Of a DNA stretch of 64,000 nucleotides, positions 26,925-36,784 are shown one piece after another. Positions within the stretch are counted from its first letter, which is position 1; every line of letters begins with the position of its first letter. The DNA comes from SURF-28 sp034521465 (lineage in GTDB: Bacteria > Bacteroidota > Ignavibacteria > Ignavibacteriales > Melioribacteraceae). The notes below the pieces were generated by a model. That model was not told where the DNA came from. It made no database searches and worked only from the letters and a program-made list of their open reading frames with translations. A program made the position numbers and the translations under genes. The stretch lies in NCBI GenBank assembly GCA_034521465.1, contig JAXHMN010000011.1, positions 372,001 to 436,000 of the forward strand. The letters are read 5' to 3'.

Positions 26925-28007
26925 GTTTGCTCTAGTTATGTAATAAATTGCCGCCGCCAAAAAAATGAAATTTGCGAACCAAGCTGTCAGAAACGGATCA
27001 AGCACGCCATTCTTACCAAACGCCTCAACAATTTTTAAGAATACAAGATAAATAAAAGTAATAAGCGTACTCACACCAAATTGAATCGCAACACCGCCTC
27101 TTCGTTTATTAACTGAGAATGGTAGTCCAAAGAGTACAACTACAAAACTTGTGAAGGCAAAAGAGATTCTTGAGTGGAATTCTATTAAAATTCTGGTGGG
27201 ATCGTTACCTGCAGTTTTTAGAATCTGTGCAAATTCACTGAGCTCGGTTAAGGTCATTTCTTCCGGTTTGCGCTGCTTCATAATAACATCATCCGGCTTG
27301 AAATTTAGAGACCCGAGGAATTCATTATTAAAATAAGCGATGCTTTCAGTGGAATCTTCAAATTCTCTTTTAACGCCGTTTAGTAATTGCCAGCTTTGCG
27401 CGGTTGAATCAAAACGCATTTTATTTGCGTCATACCTTTTTACCATTCTAGTTAAGTCTTCATTTGAAAATTCTTGAATACTTACGCGATTTGCTTCATC
27501 GGTAGAAACGTCATAGTATGCAATAGTTACAATTCTATTCTCGCTATCCTGAAAAAATATATTACTCCCGGTAGTCACTAGTCCTTTCTTCATATACTTT
27601 TGCTCGATGAAAACTTTATGCTCGTTTGCATCCGGTACGAGAAAACCACCAAAGTAAATTGAAAAAATACTTATAAAAAATGCAACAATTATAAAAGGGA
27701 TCATAAAACGGTAAAGACTTACACCGGTTGTTTTAATTGCGGTTAATTCATTTGTCCCTTCGAGTTTACCGACAGTAAACAGAGCAGCTAATAATATTGC
27801 GACCGGAAGCATTAGTCTGATGATCTCAGGAATGAAAACGATATAATATTGTACAATAATTGAACTGTTTACACTTTCGTCAATGAAGTCATCCAAATTT
27901 TCCATCATGTCAATAATCACAAATATCAAAACGAACGCAACTAACCCAAAGACGATTGTCTGCAGAAATTGCTTTGTGATATATTGATCAATTAATTTGA
28001 TCTTCAT
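26919..28007 (-). CDS. LPS export permease, LptG/LptF (YjgP/YjgQ) family
   Basis: A 362-residue permease with three N-terminal helices, a periplasmic beta-jellyroll domain (residues about 130-260) and three C-terminal helices. Typical segments are LIDQYITKQFLQTI at the N-terminus and KLEGTNELTAIKTTGVSLYRF in the cytoplasmic coupling loop. With LptF and the LptB ATPase it extracts LPS from the inner membrane. It overlaps the upstream lptF gene by 20 bases. LptF and LptG are hard to separate by motif; I name this copy LptG by gene order. Confidence 0.87.
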   Translation of the reverse strand: MKIKLIDQYITKQFLQTIVFGLVAFVLIFVIIDMMENLDDFIDESVNSSIIVQYYIVFIPEIIRLMLPVAILLAALFTVGKLEGTNELTAIKTTGVSLYRFMIPFIIVAFFISIFSIYFGGFLVPDANEHKVFIEQKYMKKGLVTTGSNIFFQDSENRIVTIAYYDVSTDEANRVSIQEFSNEDLTRMVKRYDANKMRFDSTAQSWQLLNGVKREFEDSTESIAYFNNEFLGSLNFKPDDVIMKQRKPEEMTLTELSEFAQILKTAGNDPTRILIEFHSRISFAFTSFVVVLFGLPFSVNKRRGGVAIQFGVSTLITFIYLVFLKIVEAFGKNGVLDPFLTAWFANFIFLAAAIYYITRANK

Positions 28008-29363
28008 CTTTCCTTTGAGATCTAAATTGCTTTGGAATAAATTTATTCATGAAATCGAAACTAAGTGTAACTCGTTCTTTTGCAGCTTTAATTGTGAAAT
28101 AGATACCTAATGCACCAAGGACAAAATTTGCACTCCAAATACCGACGAATGGTGAAAGTAAACCACGATCGGCAAATTTTTCACCACCAATTAAAAAAGC
28201 CCAATAAATCAAAAAGAAGAAAAGTGAAATACCGGCTGCAATACCGAAGCCGCCTTTACGAGTCATTGTCCCAAGCGGTGCTCCTATTAAAATAAAAACA
28301 ACACAAGCTACCGGCAAAGAATATTTTTTGTGAACCTCAACCCAAAACCGGTAAATGCTCTTTTTGTTTCCTTCTATACGGTAATAGTTTGCTTTCATTT
28401 TATTTTCTGCAATTTTCAGTGCATCTTCAACTCTATTATAGTTGACTTCCGGCTTATCTTTCGGTGCACCTTTCATTGATTGAGTTACCGTACTGTCATC
28501 AAAAAAAATTTCGTTTAATTTTTTTTTGTAATCTACAAGGTAATCTTGACGATGAACACTAATACTGTCTATAATGTACAAAATGTCCTGAGCGCCAAGT
28601 TCGCGATCACCGCGTGGGCCACCCGGTGTGGTTTGCTGAAATGTAAACTGCTCGGCTGGTAATGCAATTTTATGTTTATCAAATCTCAACTTTCTGTATT
28701 CGGATTGTTTTTGACGTTGAGTTTCATGAATTTCACCGTACTTCAAATCCAATATTAATTTTTTCTGATCTTTGGAAAAATAAATTTTCCCTTCGTTTGC
28801 CGTAACAATATTTGTTTTGCTTGGATCGGAATGGTCGTAGATAGTAAGTTTCTTAAGTGTGTTTGATTCACGTTCAATTTCGCGCGCAAGAATTGAGTAG
28901 TTCGGAATTTCATGAGAAAAACTCCCGGTACTAAAGAGAAGGTCGGCTTCTTCCGCGAAATATCGTGCATTAAAACTCTTGCTTGATGATTTGCCTCTGG
29001 ATAAACATGATTGTTAAACAAAATCAACAAGCCGCCCAAAACTATTGATGCTAACAAAGGCGGCACCATCATTTTATATAAACTCATTCCGGATGCTTTA
29101 AGTACTGCAACTTCATTGTTTTGTGCCATATTTCCAAAGGCCATCAATGTTGCAACTAAAACAGCCATAGGTATAACGAGGACTATCATCCACGCTAAAT
29201 TGAAAGCTATCAATTTAATGATCACAAAAAGATCTAATCCTTTTCCAACTAACCGGTCTGCAAACTTCATCAAAAATTGAAGTAGAAAAACCGATATCAA
29301 AACAAAAGTTGAAAAGAGAAAAGGCAGAAGATGGTTCTTTAATATGTATTTCTGGACAATCAT
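27988..29363 (-). CDS. LPS export permease, LptF/LptG (YjgP/YjgQ) family, one frameshift
   Basis: The two frames together make one YjgP/YjgQ permease. The N-terminus (MIVQKYILKNHLLPFLFSTF) and coupling loop (NNEVAVLKASGMSLYKMM) are in the first frame, and the C-terminal helices (ACVVFILIGAPLGTMTRKGG) are in the second. The frames meet at an A5 run on the plus strand (28917-28921); one more T on the coding strand restores VPGVFSHEIPNYSILARE. The gene overlaps lptG at its 3' end, so the pair is co-translated. No LptA, LptB or LptC is nearby. Confidence 0.87.
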
Positions 29364-29542
29364 TTGATCACCGCAAATTTACAAAAGATTATTCTTTGTT
29401 TTATAACCAATTATAAATTATTCACTCAGCTTGAAAGGATAGCATTATAAGTGTAAATTACACAGATAGAATTCTTATTATTTCTAAACCTGAATTATTC
29501 CTTCGGGCATTTTTTTAAACACGAAATTAAAGGGAGTACAAA

Positions 29543-30913
29543 GTGGAAAAAGTTGTAAAGTATATTAAATCGAACTATGATAATTATATTGATGAACTCG
29601 TAGATTACTTGAAAATTCCAAGTATATCAACAACAGCCGCCCATAAAAAAGATCTTAAAACCTGCGCAAAATTTGTTTCCGATAAACTGAAAGCAGCAGG
29701 GATGAAAAAAGTAAAAATTATTCCTACCGAAGGTCATCCACTAGTTTACGCTGAGAAAATTCATGATCCTAAATTGCCGACGGTTTTAATTTACGGTCAC
29801 TATGATGTTCAACCGGTTGATCCGCTTGATCTCTGGAAATCACCACCGTTTGAACCTGTAATTAAAGGAGGTAAAATCTGGGCAAGAGGCGCAAATGATA
29901 ACAAAGGTCAGAATTTAGTTCACATCAAAAGTGTTGAAGCGTTTGCTAAAACCGGAACTGAGTTACCTGTTAATATTAAATATATTATTGAAGGCGAAGA
30001 GGAGATTGGTAGTCCTAACCTCGACAAATTTTTGAAAAAAAATAGAGCAATGTTAAGTTGTGACGCAGTTTTGATTTCTGATACATCGATGTACGCACCA
30101 GGCTTACCAACAATTAATTACGGGCTACGCGGACTCTGTTATATGGAGATTGAAGTAACAGGACCAAATCGTGATCTACATTCAGGTACATTCGGTGGTA
30201 CGGTTGCAAACCCAATTAATATTCTTGCAGAGATGATCTCAAAATTACAAGATAAAAACGGTAAAATTACAATCCCCGGCTTTTATAAAAATGTGAAACG
30301 ATTGACTCCAAAGGAGAAAGAAAATTATAAAAAACTAAAATTCTCAGAAGCTGAATACAAAAAAGAATTGGGCATAAAAGAAGTTAAAGGGGAGAAGGGT
30401 TATTCTACTTTAGAAAGAATGTCCGGCAGACCAACGCTTGACTGCAACGGAATTTACGGCGGCTTTACTGAAGAGGGAGCAAAAACTGTATTGCCTTCAA
30501 AGGCTACGGCAAAAATCAGCATGCGGTTAGTTCCGGATCAAACACCAAAAGAAATTGCAAAACTATTTACGAAGTATATCAATGAAATTACACCAAAGAG
30601 TGTAAGTATTAAAGTGAAAGAACTTCACGGCGGATTACCAATAGTAGTTTCGCTTGATCATCCGGCGATGGAAGCTGCTTCAAAAGCTACTTCAAAAGCA
30701 TTCGGAAAGAAAACTGTTTACACACGTGAAGGTGGCTCAATACCGATAGTCGTTGAGTTTGCTAAGCAATTAAAAGCTCCCACAATTTTAATGGGTCTTG
30801 GTCTTGATACTGATAATATCCATTCGCCAAATGAACATTTTAGTTTATCAAGTTTCAAAAAAGGTATTCTTGCTTCAGCTTATTTCTTTGATGAAATGGC
30901 TAAATTAAAATAG
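29543..30913 (+). CDS. M20 family dipeptidase
   Basis: A 456-residue zinc metallopeptidase. Metal ligands and catalytic residues are in YGHYDVQPVD, ARGANDNKGQ, IEGEEEIGSPN and, near the C-terminus, LDTDNIHSPNEHF; the dimerisation domain sits at about residues 210-365. It is of the carnosinase/CNDP-like dipeptidase type with no signal peptide, so likely cytoplasmic peptide turnover. AGGGAG precedes GTG 29543. The 179-base gap upstream shows no gene. Confidence 0.92.
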   Translation: MEKVVKYIKSNYDNYIDELVDYLKIPSISTTAAHKKDLKTCAKFVSDKLKAAGMKKVKIIPTEGHPLVYAEKIHDPKLPTVLIYGHYDVQPVDPLDLWKSPPFEPVIKGGKIWARGANDNKGQNLVHIKSVEAFAKTGTELPVNIKYIIEGEEEIGSPNLDKFLKKNRAMLSCDAVLISDTSMYAPGLPTINYGLRGLCYMEIEVTGPNRDLHSGTFGGTVANPINILAEMISKLQDKNGKITIPGFYKNVKRLTPKEKENYKKLKFSEAEYKKELGIKEVKGEKGYSTLERMSGRPTLDCNGIYGGFTEEGAKTVLPSKATAKISMRLVPDQTPKEIAKLFTKYINEITPKSVSIKVKELHGGLPIVVSLDHPAMEAASKATSKAFGKKTVYTREGGSIPIVVEFAKQLKAPTILMGLGLDTDNIHSPNEHFSLSSFKKGILASAYFFDEMAKLK

Positions 30914-30934
30914 CAACCTAAAATAGGTGATAAG

Positions 30935-31774
30935 ATGAAAGCAATAAGAATGTTTTCTATTTTACTCGGTATTATGCTTATACTTCTATCTTGCGAAACC
31001 GGAGATCAGCGCACGGCGGATGAAGCCCCGGATAGAGATAAGGACATAAGAAGATCAAATCTTGAAATTAAGGAAGAACAAACAAGCGAACGTTTTCCTT
31101 GTGATACGCTCGCTCTTCATCAACATATTATTGACGATTTCCCAGACGGTGTCTATCTAGTTGAATTTGATAGAACATTTACATACAATATTCCCAAACC
31201 TGCTGTGCTTTACTACAGAGAAAAAGAAAATACACAGTATATTTTTGCGGTCATTGCAAAATCCAAACAGGGTGAAAGATTAATTGAACCAAAGAATATA
31301 GTTGGTTTTGAATCAAGTTATATTAATCTGGATAGTACAAAACTAGGAACTGCTTTTATTTATTTAACGTTATTCAAATGTGAAGATGATGATTTTACAC
31401 AGCTTTGGGAAGCCGAAGTACCGATTCACGGCGGATTTAATCGAATGCGAGTTAAGCATTGGAAACCCAAAAACATCCAATATATTGAGCTTAATTTTGA
31501 AGCCGGTATAATCTCAGGTCATAGAAGTTATAATTACTTCTTTGTGGACGGAATCGAAAATCCTCCGCATCTGATGGAAACATACCTGGGGATTGTTCAT
31601 AAACGCACAATGGCAAATGTTAATAATGATAAATTCCCCGATTATTATGAATACAGATTTAGAGAGGATTCTTTGGGGGGATTATCAATTAGAGATTCCA
31701 TTCCGTTTTATTGGAGTGAACAACGACAACTTTATATAACTGATGTGAATAGAAGATGGTTTAGAAAATACTAA
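30935..31774 (+). CDS. Hypothetical lipoprotein
   Basis: A 279-residue protein with signal peptide and lipobox ILLSC (cysteine near residue 20), followed by a charged linker and a beta-rich domain. No recognised domain or catalytic motif. It lies 21 bases after the M20 peptidase and 13 bases before the YgfZ-like gene, so it is probably transcribed with them, but no functional link is evident. Confidence 0.7.
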   Translation: MKAIRMFSILLGIMLILLSCETGDQRTADEAPDRDKDIRRSNLEIKEEQTSERFPCDTLALHQHIIDDFPDGVYLVEFDRTFTYNIPKPAVLYYREKENTQYIFAVIAKSKQGERLIEPKNIVGFESSYINLDSTKLGTAFIYLTLFKCEDDDFTQLWEAEVPIHGGFNRMRVKHWKPKNIQYIELNFEAGIISGHRSYNYFFVDGIENPPHLMETYLGIVHKRTMANVNNDKFPDYYEYRFREDSLGGLSIRDSIPFYWSEQRQLYITDVNRRWFRKY

Positions 31775-31787
31775 CAAGAAAGGTATC

Positions 31788-32882
31788 ATGCAGCAAGAGA
31801 TAGATAATAGACATAAATTGAAAAATGCTTTCCTTCAATTGTTTCCCGACGCCGAACCGGGTAGTAATGGTAATATTAAGTCATTTACCAATTTAGAGAA
31901 AGAATATCATTCAATAACAAAAGGAGTTGGAGTTCGCGTTTCAACCGGAAAGCTCATTTTGAAATTAACCGGTAATGACGTTCAAGAATTTATTCACCGA
32001 ATTTCAACCAATGATGTAAAAAATCTTGGTGTCTTTAAACAGACCAACACACTTTTTACAAATGAAAAAGGAAGATTGTTGGACCGAACTACTTTCTTAA
32101 AAATCGGTGATTACTTTTTATTGATCGGAAATTATGAACCGGACAAAAGACTGTTGAGCTGGATTGAAAAGTATATCATTATGGAAGATATTACAGTTGA
32201 GGATGTTACGGATCAATTCACGCTTTTTGAGTTTTATGGCAGCCAAACTAATTCGTTCATGACAATGATGTGCGGAGATAATTGTCCCGATTTAGACGGA
32301 GAAAGAATAACAATCGGTGATACCGAATCAATTAAAACATATTTTTCTAAATTAAAAGAAGTTAATAACATTGATAGATATGCGGCGATTGTTTCGACTG
32401 ATGAGGCAATTAACTTTGCAAAGTTTATTAACGATCGTAAAAGTGCGTTTGACCTTAATTTTATTGGTGACGAGGTTTTTGAATACTTTAGAATAGTTAA
32501 TGGAATTCCCGGATTCCCAAATGAAATCAACGCACAATTTAATCCGCACGAAGTGAATTTAATTGACGAAGTGAGTTTTACGAAAGGTTGCTACATCGGT
32601 CAAGAAGTTATCGCTCGCCTGGATACGTACGATAAAGTTCAGCGCACATTATACGGTGTTAAAATTTCTGACGATGTCAACCTAGAATTACCGGTAGATG
32701 TAATAAATGAAAATAAGGAAGTATGCGGCACTTTAACTTCTTTGAGTAAGATTAAATTTAACGAGGATGCTGTCGGGCTTGTACTTATCAGAAAAAAATA
32801 TTTGGACAAGAATTCCCAAATGTATATTGCTTCCGACGATAAAATGATAGATCTTGAATTAACTGAACTGCCGATAAAATAA
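31788..32882 (+). CDS. ygfZ: YgfZ/GcvT-like folate-binding protein
   Basis: A 364-residue GcvT-fold protein. The YgfZ signature KGCYIGQEVIARL (K-G-C-Y-x-G-Q-E) is seen at about residue 265, with the folate-fold start LKLTGNDVQEFIHRISTND. YgfZ proteins help iron-sulfur cluster enzymes (such as MiaB) using tetrahydrofolate. The stop overlaps the next start (TAATG), indicating coupling. Confidence 0.87.
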   Translation: MQQEIDNRHKLKNAFLQLFPDAEPGSNGNIKSFTNLEKEYHSITKGVGVRVSTGKLILKLTGNDVQEFIHRISTNDVKNLGVFKQTNTLFTNEKGRLLDRTTFLKIGDYFLLIGNYEPDKRLLSWIEKYIIMEDITVEDVTDQFTLFEFYGSQTNSFMTMMCGDNCPDLDGERITIGDTESIKTYFSKLKEVNNIDRYAAIVSTDEAINFAKFINDRKSAFDLNFIGDEVFEYFRIVNGIPGFPNEINAQFNPHEVNLIDEVSFTKGCYIGQEVIARLDTYDKVQRTLYGVKISDDVNLELPVDVINENKEVCGTLTSLSKIKFNEDAVGLVLIRKKYLDKNSQMYIASDDKMIDLELTELPIK

Positions 32883-33433
32883 TGAAAATATATACAAAAA
32901 CCGGCGATAAAGGAATGACCTCCCTTTTTGGAGGCAAAAGAGTTTGGAAAGACGATTTACGAATTGATGCTTACGGAAGTGTTGATGAAATTAATTCCTT
33001 TCTCGGTTTGGCAATAACGGAAATTTCTGATGAGTCAATAAAAGCGGTTTTAAGAAAAATTCAGAATGATTTATTTGTAGTTGGTTCTGATTTAGCATCT
33101 CCACGAGAAGCGGAAAAACCAAATTCAAAAGTCACAAGAGTGGATGCTTCTTTTTTTGAAACATTGGAAAATGAAATTGATAAATTTAATTCTGATCTCC
33201 CCGATCTGAAACATTTTATCTTACCGGGAGGTACAAAGGGTGCATCGTTCTTACATGCGGCACGTACAATTTGCCGGCGGGCAGAAAGAAATGTTATTAA
33301 ACTTAGCAAAAACGAAAATATTGGTGAAAATATTTTAATATATTTGAACCGTCTTTCTGATTTTTTATTTGTTCTAGCACGTTATGAAAACCACATATCT
33401 CAAACACCCGATGTTGAGTGGAAGGGAAGTTAA
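32882..33433 (+). CDS. Cob(I)alamin adenosyltransferase, PduO type
   Basis: A 183-residue enzyme that makes adenosylcobalamin from ATP and cob(I)alamin. The N-terminal ATP-binding segment KTGDKGMTSLFGG and DAYGSVDEINSFLG, and the C-terminal RTICRRAERNVIKL arginine motif, are those of the PduO family. No cobalamin riboswitch or other cobalamin gene is visible. It is followed 31 bases later by the tmRNA gene. Confidence 0.93.
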   Translation: MKIYTKTGDKGMTSLFGGKRVWKDDLRIDAYGSVDEINSFLGLAITEISDESIKAVLRKIQNDLFVVGSDLASPREAEKPNSKVTRVDASFFETLENEIDKFNSDLPDLKHFILPGGTKGASFLHAARTICRRAERNVIKLSKNENIGENILIYLNRLSDFLFVLARYENHISQTPDVEWKGS

Positions 33434-33464
33434 ATTTTCCTTTTGCTCCAATTCTAATTTTATT

Positions 33465-33824
33465 GGGGGTGACACTTGGTTTCGACGGGGCTATTAGTTC
33501 TTTGAACTGCGCACCGTGTTCTCCGTAGACACGTAAAACGACGGAAAACTTGATTTAAATGGCGAATCTAATTACGCTTTAGCTGCGTAACCAAAAGTAA
33601 TGCAGCCGTTCTCCACTTCCCCGCATGCCGGGATTTGGAAGAACGTCGATCAGGTATGCTAGCCGAACCGAATGCTCAAATAGGTAAGGCGAAACATTTT
33701 TTGAGCTAGCTTTAGCAATGCTTGTTTGCCGGCTCTGCTGAAGCGAAATTGAATAAGCAGACTATGTGTGTAGAAGTTCACTGAAAGATAGCTTCGGACG
33801 CGGGTTCGACTCCCGCCACCTCCA
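33465..33824 (+). ncRNA. ssrA: Transfer-messenger RNA
   Basis: The tRNA-like ends are clear: 5' GGGGGTG (33465-33471) pairs with CACCTCC (33817-33823), a G-U pair included, discriminator A at 33824, and the T arm GCGGG-TTCGACT-CCCGC at 33800-33816. The 5' conserved GACACTTGGTTTCGACGGGG follows the acceptor stem. The reading frame at 33561-33590 ends in NYALAA and a stop; my predicted tag is GESNYALAA with a GGC resume codon. CCA is not encoded. tmRNA rescues stalled ribosomes together with SmpB. A spurious reading frame on the opposite strand (33659-33889) is a tmRNA shadow. Confidence 0.96.
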
Positions 33825-33890
33825 CTCAGTCTTCGTTTCCAGCAAAACGGACAAACTGATGCGGCGAAGCCGTTGTTTGGCGAAGCCATT

Positions 33891-33963
33891 TTTCTTGACT
33901 TTTATAAACTAAAACAATCTACAACTAAGAAGCTTGAACCGGCGTAGTCGTTTTTTGAACGAA
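33891..33963 (+). repeat. Imperfect direct repeat, copy 1
   Basis: About 73 bases (TTTCTTGACTTTTATAAACT at its start, GGCGTAGTCG and GAACGAAG near its end) that align with 34296-34366 with scattered mismatches and small gaps. It lies upstream of the GIY-YIG relic. Confidence 0.7.
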
Positions 33964-33982
33964 GCGGTAGGAGATACTTAAC

Positions 33983-34229
33983 ATGAATTACTATGTTTAC
34001 ATACTCCAAAGTATAAACTTCACTAGATAAAATTTATATTGGTTATACAACGAATATCCTAAAGACTCGAATACCGAAGCATAACGAAGGCGGAGTCAAC
34101 GTACACATCGCTTTACAAACCATGGGAACTAAAACAGCAATATCTTTTAAAGATAAATCCAAAGCTTTGGCTTTTGAAAAATATCTTAAAAGTCAATCTG
34201 GTCGAGCATTTGCTCAGAAGACATTGTAG
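33983..34229 (+). pseudogene. GIY-YIG nuclease relic (UPF0213-like)
   Basis: ATG 33983 opens MNYYVYILQSI, and after a stop in that frame DKIYIGYTTNIL and KALAFEKYLKSQSGRAFAQKTL continue in another frame. Together these match the small GIY-YIG (UPF0213-like) endonuclease family: the GIY-YIG motif appears as YVYIL...IYIGYT. A segment SLYKPWELK appears only in a third frame, so at least three frame changes are needed. The gene is therefore decayed or heavily mis-sequenced. It sits between the two direct repeats just downstream of ssrA. Confidence 0.75.
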
Positions 34230-34295
34230 ATTAATGAGTTAGTATGCTAGAGCGTTGTCCGAAAAACGGAAGCTACGCCTGACAGGTCAAAGATC

Positions 34296-34366
34296 TTTCT
34301 TGATGCTATAAATTAAAACTGAATGTACAATAAGAAGCCTGAACTGGCGTAGTTGTTTAGACGAAG
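34296..34366 (+). repeat. Imperfect direct repeat, copy 2
   Basis: About 71 bases starting TTTCTTGATGCTATAAATT and containing GGCGTAGTTG and GACGAAG, aligning with 33891-33963 in the same orientation. It lies downstream of the GIY-YIG relic. Confidence 0.7.
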
Positions 34367-34496
34367 AACGATTTATTTGTATTTCTTAATAATCACTCTC
34401 AACTACAACTCGACATATCAGTAAATTAAATAAATCACCTACATTTTGTTATTTTTATTGAAAACAGTTCTGTTATCTCCTAAATTTCACCTCTCA

Positions 34497-35352
34497 ATGA
34501 AAAACATTTCCTACATAAAAGTAAACGGAGCAGGCAACGAGTTTATCTTAATTGATGAAAAGGAAAATCCATCAATCGAGTTAAATAAAACTGAAATAGA
34601 AAAAATTTGTAACCGAAAAACCGGTTTAGCTGCTGATGGTGTGATTATTTTAAAAGATGATGACGAATTCAGATTTTAAAATGCAATACTTTAACGCAGA
34701 CGGCTCAACCGGCAGTTTATGCGGCAACGGTGCAAGATGCGCTATTAAATATGCAGAAATGACAAATAGAGTTAAATCAAAGACTGCGGTATTTAATAGC
34801 AATGGTCAAGAATACCAAGGAGAGATATTAACGGAAGGGAGCGTAAAGTTTTTCCTTAAAGAACCCACAAAGATAAAAACCGGATTCCGGGTTAAGGCAC
34901 ATAATCAATTAATTAAAGCTAATTTTGCTGACACCGGTTCACCTCACGTTATTATAAATATCGAAGATGTTTTAGAAAATCCTAAAAATCTGAAATCATA
35001 TCATTCTGATCTTGAAACTTTCCCGGTAGTTGAGGTCGGACAAGAAATTAGAAATTTACCCGAATTTAGACCAAACGGGACGAATGTAAATTTCATTCAA
35101 CTTAAAAACGATTTGATCAAGATGAGAAGTTTTGAACGAGGAGTTGAAGCTGAAACTTTAGCTTGTGGTACCGGTGCGGTTGCAGCAGCGATAATTTTGC
35201 ATATTTTGCACAAAAAAAATCCACCGATAAAAATTATTACTAAATCTAATGCAGAATTAATTGTAAATTTCGAAATGGAAAATCAAAGATTTACTAATCT
35301 ATCTCTCACCGGACCGGTTGAGATTGAACATAAGGGCACTTATTCATTTTAA
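34497..35352 (+). CDS. dapF: Diaminopimelate epimerase, one frameshift
   Basis: Converts LL- to meso-diaminopimelate for lysine and peptidoglycan. The N-terminus has KVNGAGNEFILID; both active-site cysteines are present in CGNGARCA and LACGTGAVAAA. The frames join at 34665, where one extra G between GATGATGAC and AATTC breaks the frame; removing it gives DDDNSDFKMQYFNADG. ATG 34497 is chosen because the family starts MKNISYIKVNGAG. It is essential in most Gram-negative bacteria, which supports an error rather than a pseudogene. Confidence 0.93.
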
Positions 35353-35368
35353 TCATCAAGAGGAGATA

Positions 35369-35671
35369 ATGGGAAAAGTCATATTCGCAATTAAGTATAG
35401 TATACTTCCTGAAAAAAGAACTGATTATTTAGATGTCGTCCGGGAATTAAAAACTCTCGTTAAAGCAGATGGATTAGAAAGTTATTCGGTATTTGAAGCA
35501 AAAAATAAACCAAACGATTTTGAAGAAATTTATGTTTTTGAAAGTAATCAAGCGTATGATGATTTTGACGATCAATCAGATGAAAGAGTTGATATTCTGA
35601 TGACCAAATTATCGGACATGATCAAACAGCAATCAACCCACTACTCAACATTGTTTGAAGTAGAAGAATAA
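35369..35671 (+). CDS. Small ABM-like dimeric alpha/beta-barrel protein
   Basis: A 100-residue protein. The pattern VIFAIKYSILPEKRTDYLD, GLESYSVFEAKNKPNDF and EEIYVFESNQAYDDFDDQSD suggests the antibiotic-biosynthesis-monooxygenase (ABM)-like fold, but the catalytic residues are not defined and the function is unknown. AGGAG (35361-35365) precedes ATG 35369. An upstream in-frame start at 35318 would overlap dapF and is not preferred. Confidence 0.6.
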   Translation: MGKVIFAIKYSILPEKRTDYLDVVRELKTLVKADGLESYSVFEAKNKPNDFEEIYVFESNQAYDDFDDQSDERVDILMTKLSDMIKQQSTHYSTLFEVEE

Positions 35672-35709
35672 TCAAGTGAATCATCCCAATAATTAAATGC
35701 ACGAGTACG

Positions 35710-36736
35710 TTGCGCGCAATACATATGCATTCCGTTTTTTCGGACGGAACAGGTACGGTTGAAGAAATAACCGGTTATGCTAATGAAGTTAACCTTGACT
35801 ATATTATGCTCACCGATCATAATACGCTCCGAGCATTACATGAAGGTTATGAAAGATGGCATGGAGATACGCTGTTGCTCGTTGGCTGCGAGATAAATGA
35901 TAGAGAAAACAGAAATCACTACCTGGCTTTTGGCATTGATGAAGCTTTTTCGACAAGACTCTCTGCAAAAGAATACGTTTCCAAAGTAAAGGAATCCGGC
36001 GGCATTGGGTTTATAGCTCACCCGCATGAAAAACGTTCTTCTATGTCCGAACACCCGCCATTCCCTTGGTTGGAGTGGGACAGCAAGGGCTTTCACGGAA
36101 TTGAAATTTGGAATCATATGTCCGAATGGATGGAAGGTTTAACAGAGGAAAATAAATACAATCGATTTGTGCATCCTCTCAGATCAATTGAATCTCCACC
36201 AAAAGAAACACTGGAAAAGTGGGATGCAATAGCTCAAGAACGAAGTATTGTCGGAATTGGTGGCGTTGATGCTCACGCACATAAAATAAATTTACTCGGA
36301 TTTTTTGAAGTGGAAGTTTTTCCTTACAAAGTTTTATTAAAGTCTATTCGCACTCATTTGTTGACCAATGAAAAAATCAGCAAAAATAATTTCAAAAAAT
36401 CCAAAGAATTACTCTATAATTCTTTAGCCAATGGACATTGTTTTATCTCAAAACTATTATTATGGGGATGCAAAAGGATTCCGGTTTTTTGCAGAAGCCG
36501 GTGGGAAAATTTATCCAATGGGAGAAACAGTACCATTTGAAAAAAGTATTACACTAAGAGCATTTTTACCGGATGTTACCGGGTCATTTAGATTAATAAA
36601 AAATGGTGAATTAGTTTTTACAACAGAGAATGTAGATTTTGAATATGTAGTTGAGGAAAAAGGAGCTTACAGAATTGAGGTTTTTTTCGAAGGAAAAGCG
36701 TGGATTTTCTCAAATCATATTAGAATAGGAATATAA
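35710..36736 (+). CDS. PHP-domain metal-dependent hydrolase, frameshifted
   Basis: A polymerase/histidinol-phosphatase domain protein of about 340 residues. Metal ligands are IHMHSVFSDGTGT, LTDHNTLRA, GCEIND, IAHPH and GGVDAHAHK. The two frames meet at an AAAA run (36450-36453) that should be AAA, giving CFISNYYYGDAKGFRF; a C-terminal beta domain follows. The likely true start is ATG 35697 (MHEYV), which would need one more correction just before IHMHS. The substrate is unknown; it may be a phosphoesterase. Confidence 0.8.
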
Positions 36737-36784
36737 TATTTAGTAACTTACCAAGCTTTAATAAAGAATATATTCGGAGAGATT

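Larger units (their letters stand above)
33825..34496. other. Non-coding stretch with repeats and GIY-YIG relic
   Basis: This 672-base gap between ssrA and dapF has no intact gene. It contains two imperfect direct repeats of about 70 bases, a decayed GIY-YIG gene between them, and short repeated motifs such as GGCGAAGCC (twice near 33861-33887). The rest, 34367-34496, shows nothing recognisable. Confidence 0.75.

Noticed and set aside
32882..33464. Cobalamin riboswitch near the adenosyltransferase
   Set aside because: The gene overlaps ygfZ directly and no B12-box-like sequence is seen.
33659..33889. Minus-strand 76-residue frame over ssrA
   Set aside because: It is the antisense of the tmRNA; such frames are a known false annotation.
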